A stretch of DNA of 64,000 nucleotides from an uncultured Pelagibacteraceae bacterium (GTDB lineage Bacteria > Pseudomonadota > Alphaproteobacteria > Pelagibacterales > Pelagibacteraceae): NCBI GenBank assembly GCA_902585265.1, contig CACICY010000002.1, positions 41,326 to 105,325 on the forward strand, written 5' to 3'. Of the stretch, positions 1 to 8,974 are shown one piece after another. Positions within the stretch are counted from its first letter, which is position 1; every line of letters begins with the position of its first letter. Below the pieces are notes generated by a model that was not told the DNA's origin, made no database searches, and worked only from the letters and a program-made list of their open reading frames with translations. Position numbers and translations under genes: made by a program.

Positions 1-390
1 TACAGGTTAATATTATCTGGGATTAAGGATTTGGATATTAATAATAGATCTGGGACTGAAAAAAAAGAGACAGATAATGAGGATATCAAGAAATTACTAA
101 AAAAAATGATTAAACAACGTAGCGAATCAATTGAGTTATATAAAAAAAATAATCGTAAAGATCTCCAGGATATAGAAGAACAAGAAGTGAGTGTAATTAG
201 TCAATACTTACCTAAACAGATTAGCGAAGAGGATACCAAGAAAATATGTGAAAAAGCAATTAAATCAACAGGCGCAAATTCAATAAAGGATATGGGAAAA
301 GTTATGGGTGAATTAAAGAAAAATAATGCCGATAGTATTGATTTTTCTAAAGCGGGAGCGATTATAAAAGAATTATTAAATCAAAAATGA
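1..390 (+). CDS. GatB/YqeY-domain protein, 5' end outside the window
   Basis: The frame is open from the first base and reads YRLILSGIKDLDIN before joining the rest, so the gene begins upstream and only its last 129 codons are here. The visible part matches the small GatB/YqeY family: a basic helical segment, then the helical tail with QYLPKQISEE, the DMGKVMGELKK stretch and a short C-terminal helix. The family resembles the tail domain of the GatB amidotransferase subunit and probably binds tRNA, but its cellular role is not settled. The TTG at 31 lies inside the conserved helix and is not the start. The gene overlaps dnaG by 4 bases (ATGA), which suggests co-transcription with dnaG and rpoD. 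Confidence 0.85.
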   Translation, partial: YRLILSGIKDLDINNRSGTEKKETDNEDIKKLLKKMIKQRSESIELYKKNNRKDLQDIEEQEVSVISQYLPKQISEEDTKKICEKAIKSTGANSIKDMGKVMGELKKNNADSIDFSKAGAIIKELLNQK

Positions 391-2162
391 AATATCCCAA
401 GGAGTACTTACAAGAAATAAAAACTAGGTTAAAAGTTTCAACTGTAGTTTCTAAAACTGTAAGCTTGAAAAAAAGAGGAAAGGAATATGTAGGTCTTTCG
501 CCATTTAAGACTGAAAAAACACCTTCTTTTACAGTAAATGATGAAAAGGAATTTTATCATTGCTTTAGCACTGCAGAGCATGGAAATATTTTTGATTTTG
601 TTATGAAGACTCAAAACTTAAAATTTGGCGAGTCAGTTAAGTATTTAGCAAATTTAGCAGGAATGAGGCCTTATACATTTTCAAAAGAGGATGAGATAAG
701 AGAAGAAAAATGGAATAAGTATAAATTAGTATATGCAAAATATGTAGAGTTTTATCATAAAGATCTTTTCAAAAATCCTCTAGCAAAAAAAGCAAAGGAT
801 TATTTAAAAAATAGAAGTTTAACTATTGAAGAAGTAAAGAAATTTAAAATTGGATATGTTTCAAATGATGAAAAGTTTAAAGAAGAGATTTTTAAGGAAT
901 TTACTGAAAGTGAAATCAAAGAAACTGGATTATTTTATTTTGACGAAAATAAAAAAAAAAATGTAGATAGATTTAGAGACAGAGTAATTTTTCCAATAAA
1001 CAATATTTCAGGTGACCCGATAGCTCTTGGAGGAAGAATTTTAGAAGATAATAAATATCTTGCTAAGTATATTAACTCACCAGAAACTCCTTTTTTTAAA
1101 AAAGGATCCAATCTCTATAACCTAGATTTTACAAGAAAACTTTCAAATAATTCAGAAAACATATTTCTTGTTGAAGGTTATATGGATGTAGTTGCTCTTA
1201 GTAAAAATAAAGTGGAAAACGTTGTTGCTAATTTGGGTACTTCTTTAACTACAAGGCAAGTATTAACTCTTAATCAATTTTTTCGACATATCACCGTTTG
1301 TTTTGATGGTGACGAAAGTGGATATAAAGCAGCTTTAAGAGCAGCAGAAAATTCTATTATTGAATTAAAACCTGAAAAAGAAATTTCATTTTTATTTTTA
1401 CCCGACAAACATGATCCAGATAGTTTTGTAAATGAAAAGGGAAAGGATTTTTTTGAAAATTTTTCAAAAAACAATTCTGTACCTATTCATAAATTTATAT
1501 TTAATCATTACTCGAAAGAAATGAATGATAACCCTTCATCAAGGGCTATTTTTGAAAAAAAACTTAGAACAATTGCATCTACAATTAAAGATGAATTTAT
1601 TAAAAAATATGTACTTGAAGAATTTTTAGATAAAATTTCTGAGTTAACACCAAATACAAACTTTAAATATAAAAAAAATTATATCAGATCCACAAAATCA
1701 CTTAGATCAACTCAGAATTATTACAACGAAACAAAGTCTTTCACAGCTATTGATATTAAAGAATTTTCTTTTTTGTATATTTTACTAAAAAAACCTGAGC
1801 TTATAAAAGAGAATTTTAATTTAATAGAAAATGTAAAACTATTTAGTAGTGAAAATAAATTATTACTTGAAGAAATTGTTAATCAAACAAATAATTTTGA
1901 AAATACTAATGTTGAAAATTTGAAAATTGACCAAGGTTTGATAGATAGAGTTTTTAAGTATGCATCTATTAAGCATATATTAGTTAAAAACTTAAATGAT
2001 GACCAAAAAATTCTTGAAATATTGTCTGAGTTAATAAGAGACCTTAAAAATTATGAACTTGAATTAAGAATTTCAGATTTAGAATCAAGATTTTCAAAGG
2101 ATTTAAGTGAGGCAACTTTTAATGAGTTAAAAGAGCTTAAAAAACTGCAAAAAATCAATTAA
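387..2162 (+). CDS. dnaG: DNA primase DnaG with degenerate zinc-ribbon ligands
   Basis: Primase that makes RNA primers for replication, 591 residues. Domains in order: N-terminal CHC2-type ribbon (about 35-72, [11 protein letters not shown] and [10 protein letters not shown]), the catalytic core with the [10 protein letters not shown]-type segment, a Toprim domain (LVEGYMDV near 258, then the DGDESG acidic motif), and a helicase-binding C-terminal region. In well-studied CHC2 primases four Cys/His ligands hold zinc; here Ser38 and Lys41 stand where the first Cys and His are expected, and Thr62 where the fourth ligand is expected, leaving Cys59. The Toprim catalytic residues look intact, so the enzyme should be active. 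The gene overlaps the upstream gene by ATGA and is followed after 65 bases by rpoD, the classical macromolecular-synthesis order. Confidence 0.95.
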   Translation: MKYPKEYLQEIKTRLKVSTVVSKTVSLKKRGKEYVGLSPFKTEKTPSFTVNDEKEFYHCFSTAEHGNIFDFVMKTQNLKFGESVKYLANLAGMRPYTFSKEDEIREEKWNKYKLVYAKYVEFYHKDLFKNPLAKKAKDYLKNRSLTIEEVKKFKIGYVSNDEKFKEEIFKEFTESEIKETGLFYFDENKKKNVDRFRDRVIFPINNISGDPIALGGRILEDNKYLAKYINSPETPFFKKGSNLYNLDFTRKLSNNSENIFLVEGYMDVVALSKNKVENVVANLGTSLTTRQVLTLNQFFRHITVCFDGDESGYKAALRAAENSIIELKPEKEISFLFLPDKHDPDSFVNEKGKDFFENFSKNNSVPIHKFIFNHYSKEMNDNPSSRAIFEKKLRTIASTIKDEFIKKYVLEEFLDKISELTPNTNFKYKKNYIRSTKSLRSTQNYYNETKSFTAIDIKEFSFLYILLKKPELIKENFNLIENVKLFSSENKLLLEEIVNQTNNFENTNVENLKIDQGLIDRVFKYASIKHILVKNLNDDQKILEILSELIRDLKNYELELRISDLESRFSKDLSEATFNELKELKKLQKIN

Positions 2163-2227
2163 ATTTAAATCAGAATCCCATAGATTTTTATAATTTTAGC
2201 ATTATATACAGACTGAACTTTTTTATT

Positions 2228-4066
2228 GTGGAACGTATAATTACTAAATCATTTGCAAGATTAATGGGCAGAGGTGTCCATAGGGGTTTTATTACTCATG
2301 AGGAATTAAATAAATCTTTAGGGAAAAGAAATTTATCTAACGATAACTTAGAGCAAGCATTTATTCATATTCTTGACGAAAAAATAATATTAGTTGAAAA
2401 AAAAGCTGACTATAAAGTATTGCGAAAAAAAGAAAACGGCTCGAAAGAAGAAGGTAAGTCAATCGAGAAAAGTGACGACCCCATAAGAATGTATCTAAGA
2501 GAGATGGGCGGAGTTGAACTTCTATCCAGAGAAGGCGAAATTGCTATAGCTAAAAGAATTGAGGCAGGAAAAGATGTGATGCTTAATGCCCTTTCCCAAA
2601 GTCCTATTACAGCTCAACAGTTTTTTGAATGGAATAATAAACTTCAGAATGATGAAATTCTAGTTAGAGAAATAATAGATATAGATACGAATTATATGGA
2701 AGACGAGGATACTGGTCAAAGTGCAAAACAGAAAAAATCTGATGATAGTGGGGGTAGCCAGAATACTGAGGACACATCAGGTAATTCCGAAGATGATGAA
2801 TTTAATCCAACACTTGCTGCAATGGAAACCGAAATAAAACCTAAAGTTTTACAAACAGTTTATAATTTAACTAAAGAATATAACAAACTTATAAAGTATC
2901 AAAAAGAGAAACTTGATTGTGTATTAAATTCCAAACAATTTTCACCCTCAAAAGAAAAAAATTATAAAAAAATAGTTGATGATATTTTAGAAAATATAAA
3001 AACCCTTCAATTGTCTCCTTCAGTATTAGAGGAGCTAGTTCAAAAGCACTATGTTGAAAATCGCAAAGTTATATCATTAGAGGGAAATTTATTAAGGCTC
3101 GCTTTAAATGATAAAATTTCAAGAGATGAATTTATTAAATTTTACGTTGGGAATGAAATAAACCCTAACTTGAAAAATTTCTTAGATACAAATGAGATTT
3201 GGAAGAAGTTTCTTCAGAAACACAAAACAGAATTTAAAAACATTAGAGATAGACTAGTTGAAATAAGTAATAAACTCGGAATTTCTGTGACAGATTACAA
3301 GTTAATGGTTAGCAGAATTCAAAAGGGTGAAAAGGAATCAAGAATAGCAAAAAAAGAAATGGTTGAAGCAAATCTAAGATTAGTAATTTCCATAGCTAAA
3401 AAATATACTAATAGAGGTTTGCAGTTTTTGGATTTAATTCAAGAAGGAAATATAGGATTAATGAAGGCAGTTGATAAATTTGAATACAGAAGAGGATATA
3501 AGTTTTCCACATATGCAACATGGTGGATAAGGCAAGCAATAACAAGATCAATTGCAGATCAGGCTAGAACTATTAGAATCCCAGTACATATGATTGAGAC
3601 AATTAATAAAATTGTAAGAACTCAAAGGTTAATTTTAAGTGAATTTGGTAGAGAGGCCACTCCCGAGGAACTTGCTAAAAAATTAAGAATGCCACTAGAA
3701 AAAGTAAGAAAAGTTTTAAAAATTTCAAAAGAACCTGTGTCATTAGAAAAACCAGTTGGAGATGAAGAAGATAGTAGCTTAGGAGACTTTATAGAGGATA
3801 CAAAAGCACTGGCACCTTTAGAGCAAGCGATTAAATCTAATTTAAGCGAAGCTACTACAAAAATTCTCTCAACCCTTACTCCAAGGGAAGAGAGAGTTTT
3901 AAGAATGAGGTTTGGAGTAGGTATGAATACAGACCACACATTAGAAGAGGTTGGGTTGCAATTCTCAGTAACTAGAGAGAGAATTCGTCAAATAGAGGCA
4001 AAGGCACTAAGAAAATTGAAGCATCCTAGTAGATCTAAACAGCTTAAAAGTTTCTTAGAAAGCTAA
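2228..4066 (+). CDS. rpoD: Primary sigma factor RpoD (sigma-70)
   Basis: Housekeeping sigma subunit of RNA polymerase, 612 residues, the usual size for alphaproteobacteria. Region 1.1 is present (about 1-60), region 1.2 follows ([11 protein letters not shown] near 86), then an acidic non-conserved insert (about 160-195) and the helical region before 2.1. Regions 2.1-2.4 run from about 382 ([47 protein letters not shown]). Region 3 follows, and the region 4.2 helix-turn-helix lies at about 572-604 ([20 protein letters not shown]). The start is GTG, chosen because it gives a complete region 1.1; no clear Shine-Dalgarno is visible. The valine tRNA begins only three bases after the stop codon. 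Confidence 0.97.
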   Translation: MERIITKSFARLMGRGVHRGFITHEELNKSLGKRNLSNDNLEQAFIHILDEKIILVEKKADYKVLRKKENGSKEEGKSIEKSDDPIRMYLREMGGVELLSREGEIAIAKRIEAGKDVMLNALSQSPITAQQFFEWNNKLQNDEILVREIIDIDTNYMEDEDTGQSAKQKKSDDSGGSQNTEDTSGNSEDDEFNPTLAAMETEIKPKVLQTVYNLTKEYNKLIKYQKEKLDCVLNSKQFSPSKEKNYKKIVDDILENIKTLQLSPSVLEELVQKHYVENRKVISLEGNLLRLALNDKISRDEFIKFYVGNEINPNLKNFLDTNEIWKKFLQKHKTEFKNIRDRLVEISNKLGISVTDYKLMVSRIQKGEKESRIAKKEMVEANLRLVISIAKKYTNRGLQFLDLIQEGNIGLMKAVDKFEYRRGYKFSTYATWWIRQAITRSIADQARTIRIPVHMIETINKIVRTQRLILSEFGREATPEELAKKLRMPLEKVRKVLKISKEPVSLEKPVGDEEDSSLGDFIEDTKALAPLEQAIKSNLSEATTKILSTLTPREERVLRMRFGVGMNTDHTLEEVGLQFSVTRERIRQIEAKALRKLKHPSRSKQLKSFLES

Positions 4067-4069
4067 AAA

Positions 4070-4144
4070 GGGCCGTTAGCTCAATAGTAGAGTACTGCAT
4101 TGACATTGCAGGGGTAGTTGGAGCGTAACCAACACGGCCCACCA
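4070..4144 (+). tRNA. tRNA-Val (GAC) with non-canonical D/T-loop elbow
   Basis: All four stems pair completely: acceptor GGGCCGU/ACGGCCC, D stem GCUC/GAGU (with one G-U), anticodon CUGCA/UGCAG and T stem GUUGG/CCAAC. Discriminator A and CCA are encoded. The anticodon loop UUGACAU gives GAC, valine. The loops are odd: the T loop is AGCGUAA instead of the usual UUCRANU, and the D loop is AAUAGUA, lacking the GG pair. Since the stems are perfect, it is probably a working tRNA with an altered elbow, not a decayed copy. It sits 3 bases after the rpoD stop and so is probably transcribed with rpoD. Covariance-based tRNA finders may score it low. Confidence 0.8.
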
Positions 4145-4191
4145 TTTAATTGATAAGTACTAAAAAATGTTATATTCAATATTATTTTCTT

Positions 4192-4268
4192 GGGCCTGTA
4201 GCTCAGTTGGTTAGAGCAGTACACTCATAATGTATTGGTCCCAGGTTCGAGTCCTGGCGGGCCCACCA
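4192..4268 (+). tRNA. tRNA with CAU anticodon, probably tRNA-Ile2 (lysidine type)
   Basis: A complete 77-base cloverleaf with canonical D loop (AGUUGGUUA), canonical T loop (UUCGAGU), 7-bp acceptor GGGCCUG/CGGGCCC with one U-G, and encoded ACCA. The anticodon loop is CUCAUAA, giving CAU. A CAU anticodon can be elongator Met, initiator Met or Ile2. The acceptor has C4-G69 and C5-G68 and A73, features associated with TilS recognition of tRNA-Ile2 in E. coli, and resembles isoleucine acceptors more than methionine ones. The first base pair is G1-C72, which argues against initiator tRNA. The Ile2 assignment is inference; elongator Met is the alternative. Confidence 0.9.
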
Positions 4269-4269
4269 C

Positions 4270-4860
4270 TTATTTTATAATAAATTCTTCTAAAGATTTA
4301 AATAAAGAATTTATATCACCATCGTTATTTTGAATAATTGACTTAAATTCCTCTTTTTGAGTTCTAGCCAAACTTAAACCTTCAACAATAAGATCTCTTA
4401 TTAGTGGTCGTTCAGCATTTTTTGTATAAATTCTCCAATCTATTTTAATTTCAGGATTTTTAGCAGTCTCTTCCAACACTGTATTTACAATTGTATATTT
4501 TTCACTTAGTTTTTTTTCAGAAATAATAGTAATCTTAGGATCAGAATAATCCACCAATCTACTTGAAAAACTTTTCAAGAAATAACTCTTAAATAATTTT
4601 TTGTATTTGATTTTTTGATCTTCATTTAGACTTTTACGATATTTTCCCAAAGTATACATTCCAATACCATGGATATCTACATTGGTTTCTGCAATATTAT
4701 TCAATTTAATTATCTTAGACTCAACAGGATCTGAACTAGATAGTATTATTGAAGCCTCGTTGACTATTTCTGCTATTAACTTACTTGGCTCTTTTGCTTC
4801 TAAAGGAATTATGAATATTGATATTAAAAATATTATTGAGTTTATTTTAGTCTTAAACAT
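4270..4860 (-). CDS. mlaC: MlaC-like periplasmic phospholipid-binding protein
   Basis: 196 residues with a signal peptide (hydrophobic segment to about residue 22, ending PLEAKE). The rest looks like the MlaC/Ttg2D family: helical N-terminal half (LNNIAETNVDIHGIGMYTLGKYRKSL), LFKSYFLKSFSSRL, then a beta-rich half with VNTVLEE and IDWRIYT, and RPLIRDLIVEGLSLARTQKEEF near the end. The family carries phospholipids between the outer-membrane MlaA complex and the inner-membrane MlaFEDB transporter. It lies directly downstream of mlaA on the same strand with 6 bases between them, which supports the call. The mlaFEDB genes are not in the window. The gene ends two bases beyond the CAU tRNA, convergent with it. 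Confidence 0.85.
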   Translation of the reverse strand: MFKTKINSIIFLISIFIIPLEAKEPSKLIAEIVNEASIILSSSDPVESKIIKLNNIAETNVDIHGIGMYTLGKYRKSLNEDQKIKYKKLFKSYFLKSFSSRLVDYSDPKITIISEKKLSEKYTIVNTVLEETAKNPEIKIDWRIYTKNAERPLIRDLIVEGLSLARTQKEEFKSIIQNNDGDINSLFKSLEEFIIK

Positions 4861-4866
4861 TAAAAA

Positions 4867-5670
4867 TTATTGAGTATCTATTTCTTCCCAATCATCGTCA
4901 TTTAAAGTTTCTGTAGTTTCATCAATATTTAAAATTTTTCTTTTTCTGTCCTGTAAGTAAAGACTCCTTACTGATGCATAAAGATCTAAAGAGTTTTTTT
5001 CAAGACTTTCAAATGCTTCTAAATTTTTTGCTCTAAAATCAACTCCTGCTGTGAGTCTTGAGTAATAATAGTCAGAATTTTCAAAATATTTTGTATTATT
5101 TGCCACTGTAACATTGTACCAGGCATCACCACCAGAAAAATTGACTAAAGATCCTAAAGAGTCTCTGACAGTCGTAGGTCCAAGGACTGGAAGAACAAAA
5201 TAACATCCTTCTTTAACTCCCCAAGTTCCTAAAGTTTGACCATAATCCTCTTTATCTAATTTATCTAGTCCATAATAAGAGGCTACATCAAATATGCCTG
5301 CGATACCTAATGTAGAATTAATTGAAAATCTCAAAGCATTAATTCCCGCTTCTTTTATTTGTCCTTGCAAAATATTATTCGGTACCGTCACTACATTGGT
5401 TAGATTGCTTAATGCGTTACTGGTTCCCGATCTAATTGGTTTTGGCAAGTATCTGTAGCCTTTAGCAATTGGTTTAAAAAATATTTTGTCTAATCCTTGG
5501 TTAAAAGCAAAAATACCTCTGTTAACAGTTTCAAAACAGTCTTTTACTTCGGTATTTTTATCTTTTGAATTATTTTTTATTTTTAAAGCGCCGTCAGATC
5601 CAGCAAAAACATTTATAATTAGGACTTGAGAAAGGATTAGAATTAAAAATATTTTTATAAACTTTTTCAT
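4867..5670 (-). CDS. mlaA: MlaA/VacJ family protein without a lipobox
   Basis: 267 residues of the MlaA (VacJ) family, which removes mislocalised phospholipid from the outer leaflet of the outer membrane. Family motifs seen: FETVNRGIFAFNQGLDKIFFKPIAKGY, PNNILQGQIKEAG, RFSINSTLGIAGIFD, DYGQTLGTWGV, YFVLPVLGPTTVRDS. The N terminus is a clear signal sequence (KKFIKIFLILILSQVLIINVFAG), but there is no cysteine at the predicted processing site; the first cysteine is well downstream, in KDCFETVNRG. Many MlaA proteins are lipoproteins, so this one would be a type I-processed or membrane-embedded form. It is the first gene of a two-gene minus-strand unit with mlaC. Confidence 0.88.
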   Translation of the reverse strand: MKKFIKIFLILILSQVLIINVFAGSDGALKIKNNSKDKNTEVKDCFETVNRGIFAFNQGLDKIFFKPIAKGYRYLPKPIRSGTSNALSNLTNVVTVPNNILQGQIKEAGINALRFSINSTLGIAGIFDVASYYGLDKLDKEDYGQTLGTWGVKEGCYFVLPVLGPTTVRDSLGSLVNFSGGDAWYNVTVANNTKYFENSDYYYSRLTAGVDFRAKNLEAFESLEKNSLDLYASVRSLYLQDRKRKILNIDETTETLNDDDWEEIDTQ

Positions 5671-5725
5671 TCAAGCATTTTATAATATATCTTCTAGTTA
5701 TTTAAAGATTTAATTGTTTGAAATA

Positions 5726-6460
5726 ATGCAGAAAAATGTTGAAAAAATGACTACTAATTATTCTCCAAATTTTGATCCTAAAAAAAGAGATAAAAATAAA
5801 ATAAAATATTTAATCTATCATTATACTGGAATGAAAAATGATAAAATAGCTATTAAAAAGTTAACAGGCTATAATTCTAATGTAAGTTGTCATTATTATA
5901 TAACTGCATCTGGTAAACTAATCCAAATAGTTCCAGATTTATACACAGCATGGCATGCTGGTAAATCAAACTGGCAGAAATATAAGTCACTTAACTACAA
6001 CTCCATAGGTGTTGAGGTCTCAAACCCTGGTCATGAGCATGGCTATAAAAAATTTAATGATAATCAAATTAAATCATTAATTAAAATTTCGAAATATCTG
6101 ATAAAAAAATATAAAATTCATAAAAAAAATATTTTAGGTCACTCAGATATTGCTCCTTTAAGAAAAATAGATCCAGGAGAAAAGTTTCCTTGGAAACTTT
6201 TACATGAAAAGAAAATTGGAATTTGGCATAATGTAAATAATTACAAAATTAAATTTTCTAGTAATAAAAGATTGGAATTTAACTTGGATAAATTTAAAAA
6301 ATATTTAAATAAAATAGGTTATAAAATTGAATATTCTGACCCTTATCAATTAAGAAAACTTATCAAAGTTTTTCAAATGAGATTTAGACCTGAGTTAGTT
6401 AATGGAAAATTAGATTTTGAATGTTATATGATAGCAAAATCCCTTTATAATCTTAAATAA
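5726..6460 (+). CDS. N-acetylmuramoyl-L-alanine amidase, AmpD/AmiD type
   Basis: About 244 residues of the amidase_2 (zinc amidase) family, which cleaves the lactyl-L-Ala bond of peptidoglycan or its fragments. Seen: the core start LIYHYTGM with a candidate zinc His, VSCHYYITASGKLIQIVPD, AWHAGKS, YNSIGVEVSNPGH, the LGHSDIAPLRKIDPGEKFPW motif holding the second His and the catalytic region, and a C-terminal helical peptidoglycan-binding-like tail. No signal peptide is apparent, so a cytoplasmic recycling role (AmpD) is more likely than a periplasmic one. The ATG at 5726 is preferred to a TTG four codons upstream; the ATG at 5747 is an equally possible start. It stands alone between divergent mlaA and rnpB. 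Confidence 0.85.
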   Translation: MQKNVEKMTTNYSPNFDPKKRDKNKIKYLIYHYTGMKNDKIAIKKLTGYNSNVSCHYYITASGKLIQIVPDLYTAWHAGKSNWQKYKSLNYNSIGVEVSNPGHEHGYKKFNDNQIKSLIKISKYLIKKYKIHKKNILGHSDIAPLRKIDPGEKFPWKLLHEKKIGIWHNVNNYKIKFSSNKRLEFNLDKFKKYLNKIGYKIEYSDPYQLRKLIKVFQMRFRPELVNGKLDFECYMIAKSLYNLK

Positions 6461-6501
6461 TAAAGAATTGAATTTTATAGAAAAATTTATATTGTCCAAC
6501 A

Positions 6502-6860
6502 GCCAGATAAAAGACTTATCGCTTTAATTTATTAAGGAGGAAAGTCCGGGCTCTACAAAGACACAGTGCCAGTTAATGGCTGGCGGGGGCGACCCTAGGG
6601 ATAGTGCCACAGAAAATAAACCGCCTTATCAAGGCAAGGGTGAAAAGGTGTGGTAAGAGCACACCGGCTATGTTGGTAACAGCTAGCGCATGGAAAACCC
6701 CACTGGGAGCAAGACTGAGTAGAGATGACACTGTTAGAAATAACAAAAAGCAGTCTTTGGCTAGTCATCAGGGTTAGTTGCTTGAGCCTTAAAGTGATTT
6801 AAGGCCTAGAGAAATGATAAGTTTAAACGACAGAACCCGGCTTATATTTTATCTGGCACT
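6502..6860 (+). ncRNA. rnpB: RNase P RNA, bacterial type A
   Basis: Conserved RNase P RNA elements occur in the right order: GAGGAAAGTCCGGGC at 6537-6551, ACAGAAAATAAACCGCC at 6609-6625, GGTAAGAGCACACCGGC after the GGCAAGGGTGAAAAGGTG element, GGAGCAAGACTGAGTAGA, and CAGAACCCGGCTTAT at 6831-6845. The two ends pair as helix P1: GCCAGATAAA at 6502-6511 with TTTATCTGGC ending at 6857. The product is the catalytic RNA of the ribonuclease that matures tRNA 5' ends. Exact ends are estimated from P1 and may be off by a few bases. Confidence 0.95.
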
Positions 6861-6963
6861 AACAAGTTAAGAAAAAATCTTAAAATAATAATTATCTTTG
6901 AATCATAAAAATTCGAAACTATGTTTTGAGAACAAAATAAGAATAAATAATTCATTTTATATA

Positions 6964-7014
6964 TTGACGATATAATATAAAACCCATAATATCCCATAAA
7001 ATCCCAAAAAAGGG
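6964..7014 (+). promoter_or_regulatory. Candidate mraZ promoter overlapped by MraZ-type direct repeats
   Basis: A -35-like TTGACG (6964-6969) and -10-like TAATAT (6987-6992) are 17 bases apart. Across the -10 and expected start lie three CCCAT/CCCAA units whose CCC triplets start at 6983, 6993 and 7003, exactly 10 bases apart. On the minus strand they read TGGGA-N5-TGGGA-N5-TGGGT. MraZ of E. coli binds TGGGN repeats with 5-base spacers upstream of its own gene, so this is the expected autorepression site of the division/cell-wall operon. Both the promoter and the binding are predictions. Confidence 0.65.
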
Positions 7015-7026
7015 AAATTATGGATT

Positions 7027-7482
7027 ATGTTTTTATCTACTTACGAAAACAAATTAGACAAAAAAGGAAGGGTGTCCGTGCCTGCTAGTTTTAGAAGCTA
7101 TTTGTCTAATATGGGATACAACGGAATCATATGTTTTCCATCATTTAATAACCAATCAATTGAGGCTTGGCCTCAAGATAGAATTGAAAAAATTTCCAAT
7201 GCAATAGATACTCTTAATCCATTTGAGGATAAGAAAGATTATTTTGCAACCTCGATACTATCAGAAAGTATTAACTTACAATTTGATAGTGAAGGAAGAA
7301 TTCTCATTACAGAAAAATTATTAAGACATGCAAAAATTAAAAATAGCATGTTGTTTGTTGGTCAGGGAAAAACCTTTCAAATATGGGAACCAACAAGCTT
7401 TGAAAAATTTAGGGTCACTGCTAGAAAAAAATCAAATATTAATAGGGCTAACCTTAAATGGGAGCAAAAACTTAATAACTAA
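7027..7482 (+). CDS. mraZ: Transcriptional regulator MraZ
   Basis: 151 residues, the usual family length, with two SpoVT/AbrB-like repeats. The first is MFLSTYENKLDKKGRVSVPASFRSYL and the second begins near residue 75 (ESINLQFDSEGRILITEKLLRHA). The DKKGRVSVP and DSEGRILI signatures are the DNA-contacting motifs of the family. MraZ represses the division and cell-wall (dcw) operon, including itself, and the repeats just upstream fit this. A GGGA (7012-7015) sits upstream of the ATG. It is the first gene of the operon and is followed after ten bases by ftsZ, not by rsmH as usual. Confidence 0.95.
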   Translation: MFLSTYENKLDKKGRVSVPASFRSYLSNMGYNGIICFPSFNNQSIEAWPQDRIEKISNAIDTLNPFEDKKDYFATSILSESINLQFDSEGRILITEKLLRHAKIKNSMLFVGQGKTFQIWEPTSFEKFRVTARKKSNINRANLKWEQKLNN

Positions 7483-7492
7483 AGGGGGATAA

Positions 7493-8956
7493 ATGACAAT
7501 TAATTTTAAGACACCAGATATAAAAGAGTTAAAACCAAGAATACTAGTCCTTGGGATTGGAGGAGCAGGAGGTAATGCAATTAATGGAATGATAGAGTCT
7601 GGTTTACAGGGAGTAGAGTTTATAGCTGTAAATACTGATGCTCAAGATTTAAGACTAAGCCATGCACAAACTAAAATTCAAATGGGATTGAATTTAACAA
7701 AAGGATTAGGTGCAGGAGCAAAATTAGATATAGGTGAAGCTGCTGCTGATGAATCATTGAATGAAATTGTTAATGTTCTACAAGGGTCTAATATGGTTTT
7801 TATTACTGCAGGTATGGGTGGTGGAACTGGGACTGGTGCAGCTCATGTTATTGCTCGTGCCGCTAAAGAATTGAACATACTTACTATAGGTGTAGTAACT
7901 CTACCTTTCCTATATGAAGGACCCTCAAGAATGAGAAAGGCAAATCAAGGTCTTGAAGAATTAAGAAAACATGTAGACACCATTATAGTGGTTCCAAACC
8001 AAAATTTATTTAAAATCGCAAGTGAACAAACTACATTTGAAGAATCTTTTTTACTTTCTAATGATGTATTAAAGCATGGTGTTCAAAGCATCACAGATCT
8101 CATGGTAAGACCTGGGTTAATAAATTTAGATTTTGCTGATGTTGAAACAGTTATGAGTTCGATGGGTAAGGCCATGATGGGTACTGGTCAGGCTGAAGGC
8201 GAAGGTAGAGCAGTTAAAGCTGCAGAAATGGCAATAAGTAATCCTCTTATAGATGATTATACATTAAAAGGGGCAAAAGGTTTACTTGTTAATATTACTG
8301 GTGGAAAAGACCTTAAACTTTTTGAAGTTGATGAGGCTGTCAATAAAGTAAGAGCTGAAGTAGATCCAGAAGCAGAACTAATAATTGGAGCAATTACAGA
8401 TGAGAATCTTGATGGTTTAATGAGAGTTTCTATTGTAGCAACTTCTTTGGATGGACAACAACCGGAGCCAAAATCAGTGATTAATATGGTCCATAGAATA
8501 CAAAATAGAAATCCAGGATATTCTGATTTTTCTAATACTAGTTCATCTCAAGCTTTTACATTTTCAAATCAAAATAGTTCTATAATAACTAATGGTGCAA
8601 ATGCACTTAAAATTGAAGAAGAAGTAAAAGCTGAAACAGAGAGCCATCCAACATCGGAAATCAATAGTTCAGAAGATTTAGTAAATTCCTCCACTATCAA
8701 GGAAGAACCTAATTCAGTTGAAACTGAAGTATCCCCAGTTTTTGATCAATCTATTGAAACAGACAAGAGTGACTCTTCTCCATCAAATGGTCTAGAGAAC
8801 TTTGATTTTGATGAAGAAACACCCGAGCTGTTTAATTCGGATGGATCAATTAGTGAAACTGATGATGAGACCTCTTTAATAAATGAAGTAAATGAAACTA
8901 AAGAGGAAGAAGATGATTTAGAAATCCCTGCATTTTTGAGAAGACAAAAAAATTAA
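7493..8956 (+). CDS. ftsZ: Cell division GTPase FtsZ, displaced to second position of the dcw operon
   Basis: Tubulin-like GTPase that forms the division ring, 487 residues. Seen: N-terminal Rossmann start [17 protein letters not shown], the tubulin signature GGGTGTG at 109-115, the T7 synergy loop [15 protein letters not shown], and a well-conserved polymerisation domain to about 320. A long acidic Ser/Glu-rich linker follows (about 340-470), then the C-terminal peptide [10 protein letters not shown], which binds FtsA and other partners. A strong Shine-Dalgarno (AAAGGGGG, 7483-7490 region) precedes the ATG, fitting the high level of FtsZ that cells need. In most bacteria ftsZ follows ftsA; here it lies between mraZ and rsmH, and lpxC follows ftsA instead. 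Confidence 0.98.
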   Translation: MTINFKTPDIKELKPRILVLGIGGAGGNAINGMIESGLQGVEFIAVNTDAQDLRLSHAQTKIQMGLNLTKGLGAGAKLDIGEAAADESLNEIVNVLQGSNMVFITAGMGGGTGTGAAHVIARAAKELNILTIGVVTLPFLYEGPSRMRKANQGLEELRKHVDTIIVVPNQNLFKIASEQTTFEESFLLSNDVLKHGVQSITDLMVRPGLINLDFADVETVMSSMGKAMMGTGQAEGEGRAVKAAEMAISNPLIDDYTLKGAKGLLVNITGGKDLKLFEVDEAVNKVRAEVDPEAELIIGAITDENLDGLMRVSIVATSLDGQQPEPKSVINMVHRIQNRNPGYSDFSNTSSSQAFTFSNQNSSIITNGANALKIEEEVKAETESHPTSEINSSEDLVNSSTIKEEPNSVETEVSPVFDQSIETDKSDSSPSNGLENFDFDEETPELFNSDGSISETDDETSLINEVNETKEEEDDLEIPAFLRRQKN

Positions 8957-8974
8957 TGGTCTTCAAAAAAATAA

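Noticed and set aside
4070-4144. tRNA-Val as a decayed pseudogene
   Set aside because: All stems pair fully, CCA is encoded and the anticodon loop is intact.
6971-6976. TATAAT as the -10 of the mraZ promoter
   Set aside because: It is one base from the TTGACG -35 candidate and has no good -35 at 16-18 bases upstream; TAATAT at 6987 has the right spacing.
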